NCBI GenBank assembly: GCA_021234155.1
Contig: JAJEKV010000002.1
Location: 40,661,841 to 40,725,840 of the forward strand
DNA from: Isoetes taiwanensis
Lineage: Eukaryota > Streptophyta > Lycopodiopsida > Isoetales > Isoetaceae
Length of the DNA stretch: 64,000 bases
Reading direction: 5' to 3'
Part shown: positions 1 through 11,600 of the stretch, one piece after another
Layout: each line of letters starts with the position of its first letter
Position numbering within the stretch: the stretch's first letter is position 1
Translations under genes and position numbers: made by a program
The notes under the pieces: model-generated
Told to the model about the DNA's origin: nothing
Database searches by the model: none
What the model saw: only the letters and a program-made list of their open reading frames with translations

Positions 1-302
1 AAACAGTGTAAACCATCTGCACAACACTAGATCCATGGTCTCAGTTTTGAGTATTATGTGTAAATGGCATTTTCTGGGATGTTTTGCATTGCTGAAGAAC
101 ATTTCTCTTGTGCATTGTGAGAATTTCATTGAGACGCCTACTCTGATCTAACACATCGGCGGTTCGCATTTGCAGTGTCAGTGACATTATTGGATCTACG
201 AAATATACATCCCGAACAGCTCTTGGTAAATTTTTTAACCAGTTGGGACATTTTCATCCCGTGATTTGTTGATGTCTGAAATGCGAACAGTTGTGAAACC
301 AG
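1..302 (+). other. Upstream region and likely 5' UTR of MAP65
   Basis: No open frame or repeat is recognisable here. The stretch directly precedes the MAP65 start codon and probably holds its 5' UTR, possibly with a leader intron. I cannot place the transcription start. Confidence 0.5.
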
Positions 303-2882
303 ATGATGGCGTTAGCACCTGCTGCAACGGCACCAGTGATGGTGGATACAACCTGCGGTTCTTTATTACGTGAATTACAGGTACAACTCCCAAATCTGGT
401 CCATAGTTTGCCTTCTTATAAAACCCAAGTTCTAAAGTCTAATGCATTTGCAGCACATATGGGATGAGGTTGGAGAGAATGACATGGAAAGAGATAGAAT
501 GCTGCTGCAGTTGGAACAAGAATGCCTTGAAGTATATCGTCGAAAGGTAGATCAGGCAAATCATGCACGGGCTCGTTTGCACCAGGCCTTAGCAGATTCT
601 GAAGCAGAACTTGCTTCTTTGATATCTTCCCTAGGAGATCGAACTCTTCACACTCGTGTAAGGAGTATATTCAGCTTATTTCAAGTTTCAAATTTTATTG
701 CCCAGCGCTAGATTCAGATTGTGACATGAAGGCATGTGTTGTAGTTAGATAAGCATGGTGGAACGCTGAAGGAACAGCTTGCAGCCCTTGGTCCTCAGTT
801 GGAAGAGCTTCGCTGCAAAAAGGAGGAGCGTGCTAAGCAATTAGTGGACATTAGATCCCAAATTCAGAAAATTGCAAAAGAGATATCGGATGGTCCAATG
901 CCGGATGACGATCCTGCTGACCTTGGAAGTGAACCAGACTTATCATTGAAAAGGTTGGAAGAGTATCAGATTCAGCTTCAGTCCTTGCAGAAAGAAAAGG
1001 TAAATAATTTGCCAAATCATTATAACGAGAAGTAGAAAGTGATTCTAATTTGATGCGTTTGCTTTGCAGAGTAGCCGATTGCACATGGTGTTAGAATATG
1101 TGAATTCAGTACATAAGCTATGCACTGTTCTAGCCATAGATTTTTTTAAAACCATAAGCGAGGTCCATCCAAGTCTGGATGATTCTGCAAATGGGCAACC
1201 AAAGAGCATCAGTAATGACACATTGCAAAGGCTAACCCAATGCATTGAATCCTTGGAAGATGAAAAGAAGCGCCGTATACAACGGGTAATTTGTGAATAC
1301 TTGCGTAATTAAGTTTTTAGAGCTTAGCATTGATAAATTGCTGTTTTGTTTAACTTGTTAGCTTCAAGACCTAGGAGCATCTTTAATCGAACTTTGGAAT
1401 CTGATGGACACTTCAATGGAAGAGCAACAGCTCTTTCATCATGTTACTTCAAATATTTCTAAGCCAGCTTCAGAAATTGTCGCATCTGGAGCTTTAGCAT
1501 TTGACATAATAGAGGAGGTATGTCTCTTTATTGTTGCCCTCACTATCTCTGAATTTTTGTTGATGCCAAACCTGAATTTGTTTTTCCTTGTGTCAGGCTG
1601 AGGTGGAGGTAGAACGCCTTGAGAGGTTGAAGGCAACCAAGCTGAAAGAGATTGTTCTTAAACGGAGAATAGAGCTGGAAGAAATATGCAGACGTGCACA
1701 CATGGAACCTGATCCGAGTACAGCAGAAGACCAGACAAACGCTCTTATTGATTCAGGTACAGAAGTGTGTGAGCTACTTGGAAAATTATGTTTAGGCTGA
1801 TCTGCTCTCTTTTTGTAGGCATGGTAGAGCCATCTGATCTTCTAGCAAGGCTGGAAGACCACATAGCAAAAGCAAAAGAAGATGCTTCAAGTAGGAAAGA
1901 TATCTTAGAAAGGATAGAGAAGTGGATGTCAGCTTGTGAAGAAGAAAGTTGGCTTGAAGATTATAACAAGGTTTGATGAGGATTCCTGCATATAGTGCAC
2001 GATTTACTTAGCTTTTTAAATAATTTTTTCTCTGGATCATGTGCAGGATGAAAATCGATACAATGCTAGTAAAGGTGCTCATATAAATCTCAAACGTGCA
2101 GAGCGTGCACGTGTAACTGTCAATAAACTTCCTGGTATGGATCTTTTGGATTACAATTGTCTCCAGCAACATATTATCCGCTGTTACCATGGCTATAATT
2201 TCTCATGCATTGTTGCATTTCTAGTTTTGGTGGAGACCCTTGTAAGTAAGACAAGGGCTTGGGAGGAAGAAAAAGGTGTACCGTTCGTCTTTGATGGGGT
2301 AAGAAAATGTTCTCTTGAAACACTTATTAAATGGCTAGATTTAGGTGCCAAAGCTAACTGTCCTATCTGAACCACAGGTACGACTTTTGGCCATGCTGGA
2401 GGAGTATAATTTCCTGAGGCAGGAGCGGGAAGAGGAAAAGAGACGAATGAGAGTACGTAGTTATTCTGTAGCATCTGCTTCTCTTTGAGAAGATGTCCTC
2501 ATGACTGTATTGTGATTATGTGGCTATGCAGGACCAAAAGCGCCTGCAGGAGCAGCTTATGACTGAGCAGGAGACTCTCTTTGGATCAAGACCAAGTCCT
2601 GGTAAAATTATGAGTTCCAAGAAGGGCGCTGGTGGACTACGCGCAAATGGAAACCAAGCTACTCCAAATCGTAGGCTGTCGCTTGGTGGCGCACTCTTGC
2701 AAGGCAATCAAGAGATGCTAACCCCTAGGATAAACGGGGTAACTCCATCAAGGCTAGGTGGTGTTGGAAAAGACAGCAAAAAGGAGAAGGCACGACCAGC
2801 AGCTCCAGTGAACTATGTGGCCCTTCCCAAGGAAGATGCTCTTTCATTTGCATCTGATCCACCTTCTCCCCAAGCAGTATAA
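303..2882 (+). CDS. MAP65: MAP65/PRC1/Ase1-family microtubule-associated protein (11 exons)
   Basis: MAP65 proteins dimerise and crosslink antiparallel microtubules in cortical arrays, spindle midzone and phragmoplast. Exons I can join with GT-AG sites are 303-380, 454-657, 745-999, 1070-1285, 1362-1517, 1597-1756, 1819-1970, 2047-2134, 2225-2298, 2378-2452 and 2532-2882. They give one open frame of about 602 residues, the usual size for the family. The N-terminal half is rich in coiled-coil heptads ([33 protein letters not shown]). The conserved microtubule-binding segment spans exons 8-10, with [26 protein letters not shown] and [18 protein letters not shown]. The C-terminus is basic and Ser/Pro-rich, as in phospho-regulated MAP65s. 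Two tandem ATGs (303, 306) precede [10 protein letters not shown], and either could start. No frameshift is seen, so the gene looks functional. Which plant paralogue it matches cannot be told without alignment. Confidence 0.95.
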
Positions 2883-4985
2883 ATTACCCTATACAAAGGT
2901 GGGAGCAACATCCCAGGAAAAGAAAAGGAAAAGCACTACAATATCCATCCAAAGATGGTCGATGATCCTCAAACAGACTCTGGATGCACTGAATATAATC
3001 CTGTCTTGGTCACAAGCATAAAACTAAGATAGCCAATTGTAGTTGGCTGGGTAATTGTTGCTCTTTTACCCATCATGTAGCTCTTTCTAACCAATGTACT
3101 TTTATCTTAATTGTAATCTGCATCTATGTACACCGTGAGTTCTTGACGACTTATAGTTAAAAACATTTCTGATATCTACATGTCTTTGTCTATTTATTTA
3201 TTAATTTTATCTATTGTTTTGTTGATGGTCCCTTGCTGAAGGGAATCTGCATGCAGAGGCTTCGTTAGTGCCAAAACTATAGTTCTGCTGGCAGGAATGC
3301 TTCAGGAATTAATTAATCAGAAGGTAATTGGGCTTTTGTTTTATATATACGTGACAAGATACGTTTGTGGCCCAAAGGTTTGACACCTGAGCATGGCAGA
3401 AGTATCTCAAGTACAATTGTGCGATTAGTTTGCTCAATCAAATAGACACCGGCATGACAGGCCAATGGAAAACTAATGGACAGTTCTTATAATACTTTGT
3501 ATCGATCTCGAGGATTACGACATGTCTGGAATGTCAATCAATATCCTGTACATTCGCAGAATATTTTTCTTGTTGGGTATTCGAAATAAGAAGAGATAAG
3601 TTAAATACAAAAAAATGCATGTTTCCTGTCTGACAATCAGAGTTTTGTCGTAGCGTAGCTTGGCGTGGGTGGGGAGAATCCGATGCGGAGATTGACGCAC
3701 ATGGACCAACATTGAACCGCGAAATTTGGAGCTGGCTATAAGACTTCACATGGCCGATTTCATTTTGCACATTTCTTTCCTTTTCATTTCACCATATAGA
3801 ACGCGCAAACAAGATTTCCTAAATAGAAGTTGAATCATAGTTAGGTGGCGCACCAGTGCTTGGCAGGCAAATCAAGGAAAGATAAAAGCATTCGTATCAA
3901 GAAAGATGAAAGCATTCTTAACTTATCATCCGTGGAAAGTGTGGAGCATTTTTAGGTTGCCCAAAGGTGTATATCCTGTTGTATATTCTACCTTGCACAA
4001 TATCATAATAGTCATTTTTCTGTTGGGTCTTGTATTTTCATTGTAAGCTAACTGGTCCAGTTTTCCTAATTAGCTACTCCTGACTATGCCAGTCGCAGCT
4101 AAACCGGGAAAACTATCCTGGTTAGCTTACTCCGATACAGCTAAACCGGGAAAACTATCCTGGTTAGCTTACTCCGATACGTTCCTTGCATGAGGGCAAA
4201 ATTGCATCCCCTACAACATGTGAAATGCGTTACATGCATGCGAGTGTAAAATGTTTGCATGTAATTTCAACATGTGCAAAGTGTTTTTTCTTTTATTTGT
4301 TAAGTTGTATATAACAAAGTAAAAGAGATTTCAACCCTTTGGCTGCCTATGGAGAGAATGACCTACAATACAACATATTTTCAGATTGAGATGCAAAAAC
4401 CTTGGAGAGAAGATGATGGATTCCAGAGCTCGCATTGCACCTGTGATAGATCCATTTCGACTTGGCAGCATCTATGGAGCTCGCTTTCCAAAGCAGATCG
4501 CCAAGACTCGATCATCTCGAGCCATGGAGCCATCCCGACAACATGGACGCCGTCTAAGGACTGGGAGCAAGCCAAGGATCTGGTATGTGATTGATCTGAC
4601 GTGCAATGTCGGCTTCTCGACCGGCATTGAGCTGAGTTTGCATATCTTCTTAGCCCTAACGGACCTCTAGGTCCCCAGATCTCAGCCTCTAACGAGCGAA
4701 CCTAACTATATATGTTAGAGTAGATAAATTAGATCTCCATACTGTTATTTTAGTTCATTGGATGATATGGTATTGCTCAGTGCGCACCTCTTGTATATTG
4801 GGAAGGGGGCTAGAGACCCAAAGCTTTTGTAGATGATGTTTCTAGAGTAATCTCATTAGTACCTAGTAATTGCGGCCTGTGCATAGGAGCCCGCCTGGCT
4901 GTGGGTGGCGGGGTTAGACCGGCTGACAAGGGAGGCTTGTCTGGCTACAGTTGGTCCCTCTGGTGCGTATTTATACCGCAAGGTT
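2883..4985. other. MAP65 3' UTR and intergenic DNA
   Basis: The first 250-300 bases are AT-rich and probably the MAP65 3' UTR. The remainder holds no recognisable gene. Short open frames near 4349-4670 resemble no family I know. The tandem duplication at 4096-4179 is listed separately. Confidence 0.5.
4096..4179. repeat. Two tandem 42-bp units, each with an internal hairpin
   Basis: A 42-bp unit beginning CAGCTAAACCGGG occurs twice head-to-tail. Each unit contains a near-perfect inverted repeat (GCTAAACCGGG ... CCTGGTTAGC) around an 8-bp loop. Function is unknown. Confidence 0.8.
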
Positions 4986-6032
4986 CCAATGGATAAATAA
5001 AACGGGAATGAGTGTGGAGCTTACCGGATGCAATTTTCAAAGCTAGCATTGCACACTGTTCCAATTGGTTTTAGCACAGACATAGTTTGCAGGTCGAAAT
5101 GAAATATAATAACACGCCAATTTGCAAACAAGGTGACTTCCTTTACGCCGTCTAGGAAAGCTCTTACTTGCACATATGAGAAAGCCTCATCATAAAAAAG
5201 GTTGTCATTAATCTTGAAGCCATAGGGAATGTCGGCTATGCACAAGGTGAAGTTTTGCTTGTCCACCACCGTTCCCAACCTCGTGAGTCACCATGCACAA
5301 CCTTGTACAAGCAGTCGCCAAAGGTAGTAAATCTTTCATATCCACCCTCAGAACTGCTTGATGCGACTTCCTTTCTCTGTTTTATGGCTTTCAGTCTTTG
5401 TCTTTCTTCTTTCGCCCTTCGAACTAGGTTAAGAAAGCCTGCTAGTAGGCCTTTCTTCTTGTTCTGTAAGTGAACAGTGAGTAAAAACCATGAAGGTGAA
5501 ACTTTTTCTCTACAAAACTTACTCAACCATTGAAGTTGACTGCATGCTCCCTGATTATTCTATCTGTTGTACAGGAAGGGTAAAGTAGCTTACACTCTTC
5601 CCAATGTTCTAAGTTCAATTGCTTCATTAACTCCGACTGACAGGTAACAATGTCTTTCTGACTGCAAAGACAAAGAGGATGTAAGGTAGAGAGAGTGACG
5701 GATAAAATGCCACGAAATAGGAAAAGCAGCTTACGTCTTGGCTTCCTTAGCCATTTCATCAAGAGTGAATTCCTTTGCCATAAGAGCCTCACAAAAATCT
5801 CTTTGCTCTCAGCCCTTGCAGCTGTGTCCGTGGACACTATGCTCATATTTTTTTATTTTGGTATTCTTTTTGTTTTTTTGCCACTGGTGCTGGCTTGTTC
5901 TTTCAGTTCACCATCTTCAAACATACAAAAATTTCTTTTTTGTAACTCCCAGACTTTTTGCAAGTTGCAACACAAGTAGCTTAGTCCAAAAGTCCTGTTC
6001 TCGGTCAACTAATGCTAGAGACAGAGTCGGAT

Positions 6033-6230
6033 GGTATTAATTTATACTGGACCATGCCATGGTATAAATTTATACTGCCCCATGCCGCGGATAAATTTAC
6101 ACCGTTTCCATGCAGTTCTCTGGCACGGTATAAATTTATACCGAAGCACACGAGAGGTGTAAAGTGAAAGCGTAAGACTCTACCAGTATAAATTTATACC
6201 GAAATCCTTCAGCGGTATAAATTTATACTG
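6033..6230. repeat. Palindrome array inside an intron (7 sites)
   Basis: Six recognisable and one decayed copy of CGGTATAAATTTATACCG, with centres near 6040.5, 6068.5, 6095.5, 6134.5, 6163.5 (decayed), 6192.5 and 6221.5. Spacings are 28, 27, 39, 29, 29 and 29 bp. The array lies between exon blocks 7277-6345 and 5840-5745 of the ParB/methyltransferase gene. Spacers between sites differ from one another. Confidence 0.9.
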
Positions 6231-7309
6231 GAGGCCGGTAGCTTTCTAGAATTTAATGTAGCTTATTCTGTTTTAATTAAGACTAGAGATAGAGACATCT
6301 AGACTTGGAAAAAACATTTAAAGGTTGAGGATCATTGTACTTACTTGGCCATCCCTGAAAGCAAGCTAAAAGTAGTTGTCGTATTGTTTAACAGCCATGC
6401 ATGGCTTCTTGTCAGAGTTGTAGCTCAGGCAATATCCTATGACATAAGCTTCACGAAGTTCTTAGAGTTTGTTCTTCTGCTTCTTGAAATCCCCACCATA
6501 CAGATGTTTGAACTCAACATATTTTCTATGCATGAAACATATCTTGTCTATAAGGCTCATCTTCAATCTGAAGTCACTGTCAAGGTTGTGGCTCACTGCA
6601 ATGACTTTTGCCTCTTCATCTATCAGGCCTACGTAAATATGAGCCCCTACGCTTTTCCAAACCTCTTCTCTGCTTTCTTCTTTCGACAACTCTTTCCTAG
6701 CCTTGTAGCTATGTATGCCACCGAGAACATAGTATGTGTACTCCTCGAAGTCTGCCTTCCTGTAGTGTTTTAGCTCTTGGACTTGTGTTCTATCCACCAT
6801 GACAACAAGTGGCAACACATGGGCATGCGAATTTCCTCGCATTCTCTGCTTTAATATTGCCACATGTGCAGCGTACAACTTTCTAACTTGAAGCATCTTG
6901 ACCCCATCTTCATTTTTAGGCGGCCGCTTAATCGTGCTTAGGGTAAGAGAGATGGTTTGCTCTAAAGTTTTGTCTCATTGACCCTTTTCAAGATTGCACT
7001 TGACCTGCCAGAGGGTTTTGAAATGATGTCTGCACCCGGCGCTTTCTGAAGTGCTTCTGCAGACTCCTCGATGGTGAACGATTTTGTGGATCTTGAATTC
7101 TTTGCACCCTACGACTTCACAGGTACTGCTTTTTTCCCTCCTCCTCCTCCTCCTCCTCCTCCTTTGACGGCTCGCTTTCTTTCTCCACATCTTCCTTGGC
7201 ACGAGGGTACCACAAGCCCTTTACCATAACATTTTCATCACAGAGAGTAACGGAAGCCAAGATGTCTACAATATGTCCTGTAGTAAGGGTACTTGGTTAG
7301 TCCGCTGAC

Positions 7310-7327
7310 TGTATAAATTTATACCAA
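7310..7327. repeat. Single palindrome copy in another intron
   Basis: TGTATAAATTTATACCAA, one copy of the GGTATAAATTTATACC motif. It lies between exon blocks 7712-7365 and 7277-6345 of the same minus-strand gene. Confidence 0.85.
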
Positions 7328-7948
7328 ACAGGTAATACAAACAGAAAAAACAGTTTACACTTACATAGCTAAGCTTGTTCTAAGATGTATTCAAAGGTAT
7401 GTTTTGGCTTGCACATGCTTATGCAAAACATTTGGCTGTTAAGGTAGTATTCGATGTCACCATCATCATTAAGGCAGTTAATTAGAATTTTGTCTTTGTT
7501 CTTTGTGGTTGACAAGCTGACCATTTCTCCAGCAGGATAGTACTCGTCAGCCTTGAACTTTCTCTTTCCTGTCTTGCTACAAAAGTACAGGTATGCATCA
7601 GTGGAGTAGCTACTTCTCGCACCCTGTGCATGTACATGTAAGATCCTTCACGTCATAGGATTCTGGCTTTGCTGAAGACTGTTTTCCTTTTCCCTTGATG
7701 ATAGTCTGTGGGCTGCAAAGGTGTGAGAAATAAGGCTTGGGCTTCACAAAAACATGAATTTAACCACAAATTTGTCACTCTCACTAAAAAATGGTGGCTT
7801 AATAGTCCTTTAGGTAGTCTTACTGTACACTTTTTTCGATATATTACACAAAATGTCTAAGGTTGTCCAACATGTTAAGCATACCAAACTGACCGCGCAA
7901 AAGACCAAACTGTATGATTTTGTACCGTTTAGGAACTTAGTGGCCAGA

Positions 7949-8268
7949 CGGTATAAATTTATACCGAACACGTGGAATCGCGGTATAAATTTATACCGAG
8001 GCGTCACCCACGTGGTATAAATTTATACCGTGCCTCGGTATAAAGTTATACCCCAAGACCACGGATGGTATAAATTTATACCGACTTAGGACTAAGCGGT
8101 ATAAATTTATACTGCTTGTATTCTCGCGACATAAATATATGAGGCGGAACTCATGCCGTATACATTTATACTGTGGAGCTCTTACACGGTATAGATTTAT
8201 ACCAAATGAGTGACGTCTCGGTATAAATTTATGTTGTAAGGCCACTTGTTTGGTATAAATTTATACCG
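7949..8268. repeat. Main phased palindrome array (11 sites)
   Basis: Eleven copies or variants of CGGTATAAATTTATACCG, centred at about 7957.5, 7989.5, 8021.5, 8044.5, 8074.5, 8105.5, 8135.5, 8164.5, 8195.5, 8227.5 and 8259.5. Spacings are 32, 32, 23, 30, 31, 30, 29, 31, 32 and 32 bp, close to three helical turns. Copies at 7949 and 7981 are perfect 18-bp palindromes. Those at 8135, 8164, 8195 and 8227 carry substitutions. The intervening 5-14 bp are not repeated. The array sits in what would be the first intron or promoter-proximal region of the minus-strand gene. Confidence 0.95.
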
Positions 8269-8555
8269 CCTGGCCACCAACAAGAAAAAAAAGCAGCAGA
8301 CTACATACAAAGAAAGAAATGCAGAAATGAAAGGTCCAGATTGGCTCTTACGTGGCCACGTCCATATACAAAAGCCTATAGCTGTTTGGCGGAGCAAATA
8401 GGGGAAAGTATATGAGGCGAAACGCGAGCGCCTTCGACTCCAAACATCATATGTAGGAAATGGGCGCGCTGCCATCGACCTTAAATACTTTTAATACTTG
8501 GTGCTTTCATATAGCAGTTTCCCATAACAAATCGTATACGGTAAACTAAACCATT

Positions 8556-8655
8556 CGTATAAATTTATACTGTCTCAATATAAATTTATACCATTACCTG
8601 ACTCCTCTCTGCTTATGTTTCGTATAAATTTATACCGTTTGGTATAAATTATACC
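8556..8655. repeat. Palindrome cluster just upstream of the DUF7869 gene (4 sites)
   Basis: Four copies centred near 8563.5, 8584.5, 8628.5 and 8648, with spacings of about 21, 44 and 20 bp. The last is GGTATAAATTATACC, one base shorter. They lie within 125 bp upstream of the ATG at 8678, the place of a promoter or 5' leader for the plus-strand gene. Confidence 0.9.
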
Positions 8656-8677
8656 ATCTGAGTTCTTCGTGTTTACA

Positions 8678-11600
8678 ATGGCCGGAGAAAAGCGAGCGTC
8701 TGAGCCACCCCATTCTACTCGCAGGCTTCCTCTACCTATGGAGTTCACTCCTTATCCATTACCACTGGAAGCTAACGCTAATCCAGATATTCGGGAAGCT
8801 AATGCTAACCAGGATACTTCTTACTCTGACATTCAAATCATTAGCCCGCCCGTTTGTACACATAGGCTTCCACCACCAATATAGTTCACTCCACCACCTC
8901 CTGCTCCTGAGCATCATCTGCCCCACCAATACAATTTACTCGACCACATCCCACACAACAGCGTAGCCTTCCTTCTCCCTCACTCCACCATCCCAAGCCG
9001 GATGCAGACTTCCTCCTCCAGTTCATTTTAGTCCATCTCCCCTAGTCCAGCATAGACAGCCTCCCCGGGTGCAATTCACTCCTTCACCATCCAACTCGCT
9101 ACTTGATACTACTCTTAGTGGGAGCAGTCAGCGCCATGCAACTCTAGTGTTTTATGACACTTCAAGAACTGCACAACTACGTCACCAACCTCGATTGCTT
9201 TTTCGTAGAGAAAGGCAATCCTTTTCCATTCAAAACCCCCCAACACCCAATCTCACAGTATCTGCCAGTATACCATCCATTCCTCTCATGTCAGACGAAG
9301 AAACGCCTCATGTTGATCTCTCAAAAGATGATGTAGCACAACAACACGATACCATATTCGAATTCAAAGCTCATGCTAGCCAAAACCTTAAGCAAGACTT
9401 ACACAAGAAAGCTTATACATCACAGAGAAGAAAGAAACTAATGGATGATGGTCACTTGAGGGCAACACATACAAGGCATTGTTATCTTCAATGCTGTTTG
9501 CTAAAGATTGGACAAAAGGAATTGAAATTGATTCGTGACAACTATAGTTCAATGACTTTGTTAGACCAAAGGGGCTATTAGCCTTCAATATTAGGCCAGA
9601 TAAGGGTGATAAGTTTACTTACATAACTGGTGGCCACACCATCTGTCAAACAGCCTTTAAAATGATTCATGCTTTATGCAGCAGAAGGCTTCACCGCCCG
9701 AAGCAAAGGCTTGGCAAGAACCCTGAAAATAACAACTACTGCCATTCGGGAAGTATCTTGAGAATTTATGCCCTTCAGTGTGTTTCCTGGATGGAAGGCT
9801 TCTTCAAGAAGTCTTGCGAGAAACTAATAGCCCCATGTACCACTTAAGTGACAACTTCACGAAACGTGAAGTCTATAATAATAACTATAAAGATTTATGT
9901 GTTGAGGTTGGTGAACGACATGTATGCTACTCTTATTTCACTGTGCTCTGGAAAAAAGAATTTTCCCGTGTAACAATTTCTAGAAAGCACCGGATGTCTA
10001 TTTGTGCTACATGGCTCAAAGACAAAATGCAAGGGCACTGCATACTAAAAGTAAGCTCCCACGGCATCCTCCTGCATAGTTCTTTTCAATGCTACGTTGT
10101 TTTCCTGAATATGTTTTCTTTTCAGATGCATCTTTTAGGTTGTCGGTCAACCCTTTAAAAGTACAAGTTTAGATTGTTGAATCAGTGTGATAGACACTTA
10201 CACTGAGAAATGGAACAAGCACAGAGAACAACAATCTCTAGAAAGGAGAAAGTTGACAACATAAGTAGAAGGCACTAGAACAACCATTCAATTATATATC
10301 AATTGTTATTGATGAAATGGGCCAGAAGAAGACCACTCTACCACACTTTGTCAATGTGCCCAAGGATGATCTTGAAGAAGATTTCATACACTTGCATGTT
10401 GTTGGTGCTATGGTTTTTAATGGAAAACTCTCTTGCAAGACATTTCTAAACTATTCAAACATTCATGCTGATCCAAATCTCACTATCACAATATTGAATA
10501 AGATTCTTTCTAGTCTGGAACATATATACCACCAGTACTATACCTTCAGAGAAAGAATAAGAATCAGGCATTGTTTACTTACTGTGCCATGCTAGTTGAG
10601 AAACAAATTTTAAGAAGGTAAAGATTGGTTTCCTCATTGTTGGCCATACATGCGACCAAATTGATCAGATGTTCAGTAGATTCTCTAACGTCTTGCTTGA
10701 AAAAAAGCTCTCAGCCTACCAGCAATGATTGAGGTTATCCAAGGTTTCTATAATCCAGGCCCAGAAATCGAGATGTTGGATGAGACTTACGATTTCAAGG
10801 AATGGATTTTTCAGAGAGTATCACTTAGGTCGCTGTGCTATTGACCCTTAAGAAATATCACATTTCAAGGCAAGAAATATGCCACATCCGTGCAGTTGCA
10901 GCCAACAGCTAGTATTCAATTCATTCGCACCATTCCCGACACTACTTCCATGCTCTCCGCAGAGCAAATGCCTCTAAAGAGCTTGAAAAAAATCACAGAG
11001 TAAAAAAGAGGGAAGAGCATTTGACTCAAACAAGTCGTTGGAACATTGAGACAAGCATTCGGTCATGCTCTAACCACTTTGGGAGGGAGATGCTTTATGG
11101 TGGCCTCAGTTTTTTTTTTCTCAGCAACGTGAACTATTACATGCCATGTCACAAGGTCGAAGACCTATTGCATTCAACTGGCCATCTAGGCAAACTCTGG
11201 CTATGCAAGTTGAGAATCAAGAAGAACAAGTACATCTAGTACCTAGCTCAGATGAAGATGAAAGAGTCATTTATACTTGCCCCAGACGCATGACACAACA
11301 AGTTGTTTGGGTTTCTGGTTCAGTCTCTGATATTTTGAAAGGAATGCTTGTTGCTGTCCTGGCTAATGATGATGAAACTGGGAAACCATTCTGGCTGGCT
11401 AAAGTAGTGGAGGCAACAAGAGAGGACGGTAATTCCTACTCAATTAAAAGTGCACTGGATGAGAACACGTGCTGCCAATGCATTTAGTGGGTTATAGTTT
11501 GGAGATGGTAAAATCAGGAGTGGGAAGGAGAGCAAAGTCTAAAGCAAACACTGGTACCATAGACCTACTGAAGTAAAGGTGCTTGCATATGACTTTATTC

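Larger units (their letters stand above)
5025..8475 (-). pseudogene. Broken ParB-like domain / DPPY-type DNA methyltransferase gene
   Basis: A minus-strand multi-exon gene remnant. Exon-like blocks with plausible splice sites are 8475-8352 (possible first exon), 7712-7365, 7277-6345, about 5840-5745, 5661-5523 and 5463-5025. Block 7712-7365 carries a Cys cluster (CTCTGC) and YLYFC. Block 7277-6345 has an acidic Glu run and, at 6896-6462, a ParB/Srx-like region: LPLVVMVD, YYVLGGIHSYKARKEL, IYVGLIDEEAKVIAVSHN. Block 5463-5025 has FTLCIADIPYGF, matching the (D/N)PPY catalytic motif of adenine-N6/cytosine-N4 DNA methyltransferases, then WRVIIFHFD. Frameshifts near 7643, 7130, 7030 and 5278 and stops after 6462 show that it is dead. 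Known of the families: ParB N-domains bind or hydrolyse CTP, and DPPY enzymes methylate DNA. Their fusion in one plant gene is inferred from collinearity. The nearest intact relative is unknown to me. Confidence 0.65.

Noticed and set aside
7140-7165. Arg-rich frame at the CTC/GAG repeat
   Set aside because: The Arg run is an off-frame reading of a GAG repeat that encodes Glu in the collinear frame of the ParB/methyltransferase remnant.
7949-8268. CRISPR array
   Set aside because: Conserved palindromes with unique spacers look superficially similar, but spacers are only 5-14 bp, the setting is a plant nuclear genome and there are no cas genes.
7810-8475. Minus-strand open frames rich in the repeated peptide RYKFIPR
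   Set aside because: The peptide is just the translation of the GGTATAAATTTATACC palindrome. The frames cross the array and are not a gene, except possibly the first exon at 8475-8352.
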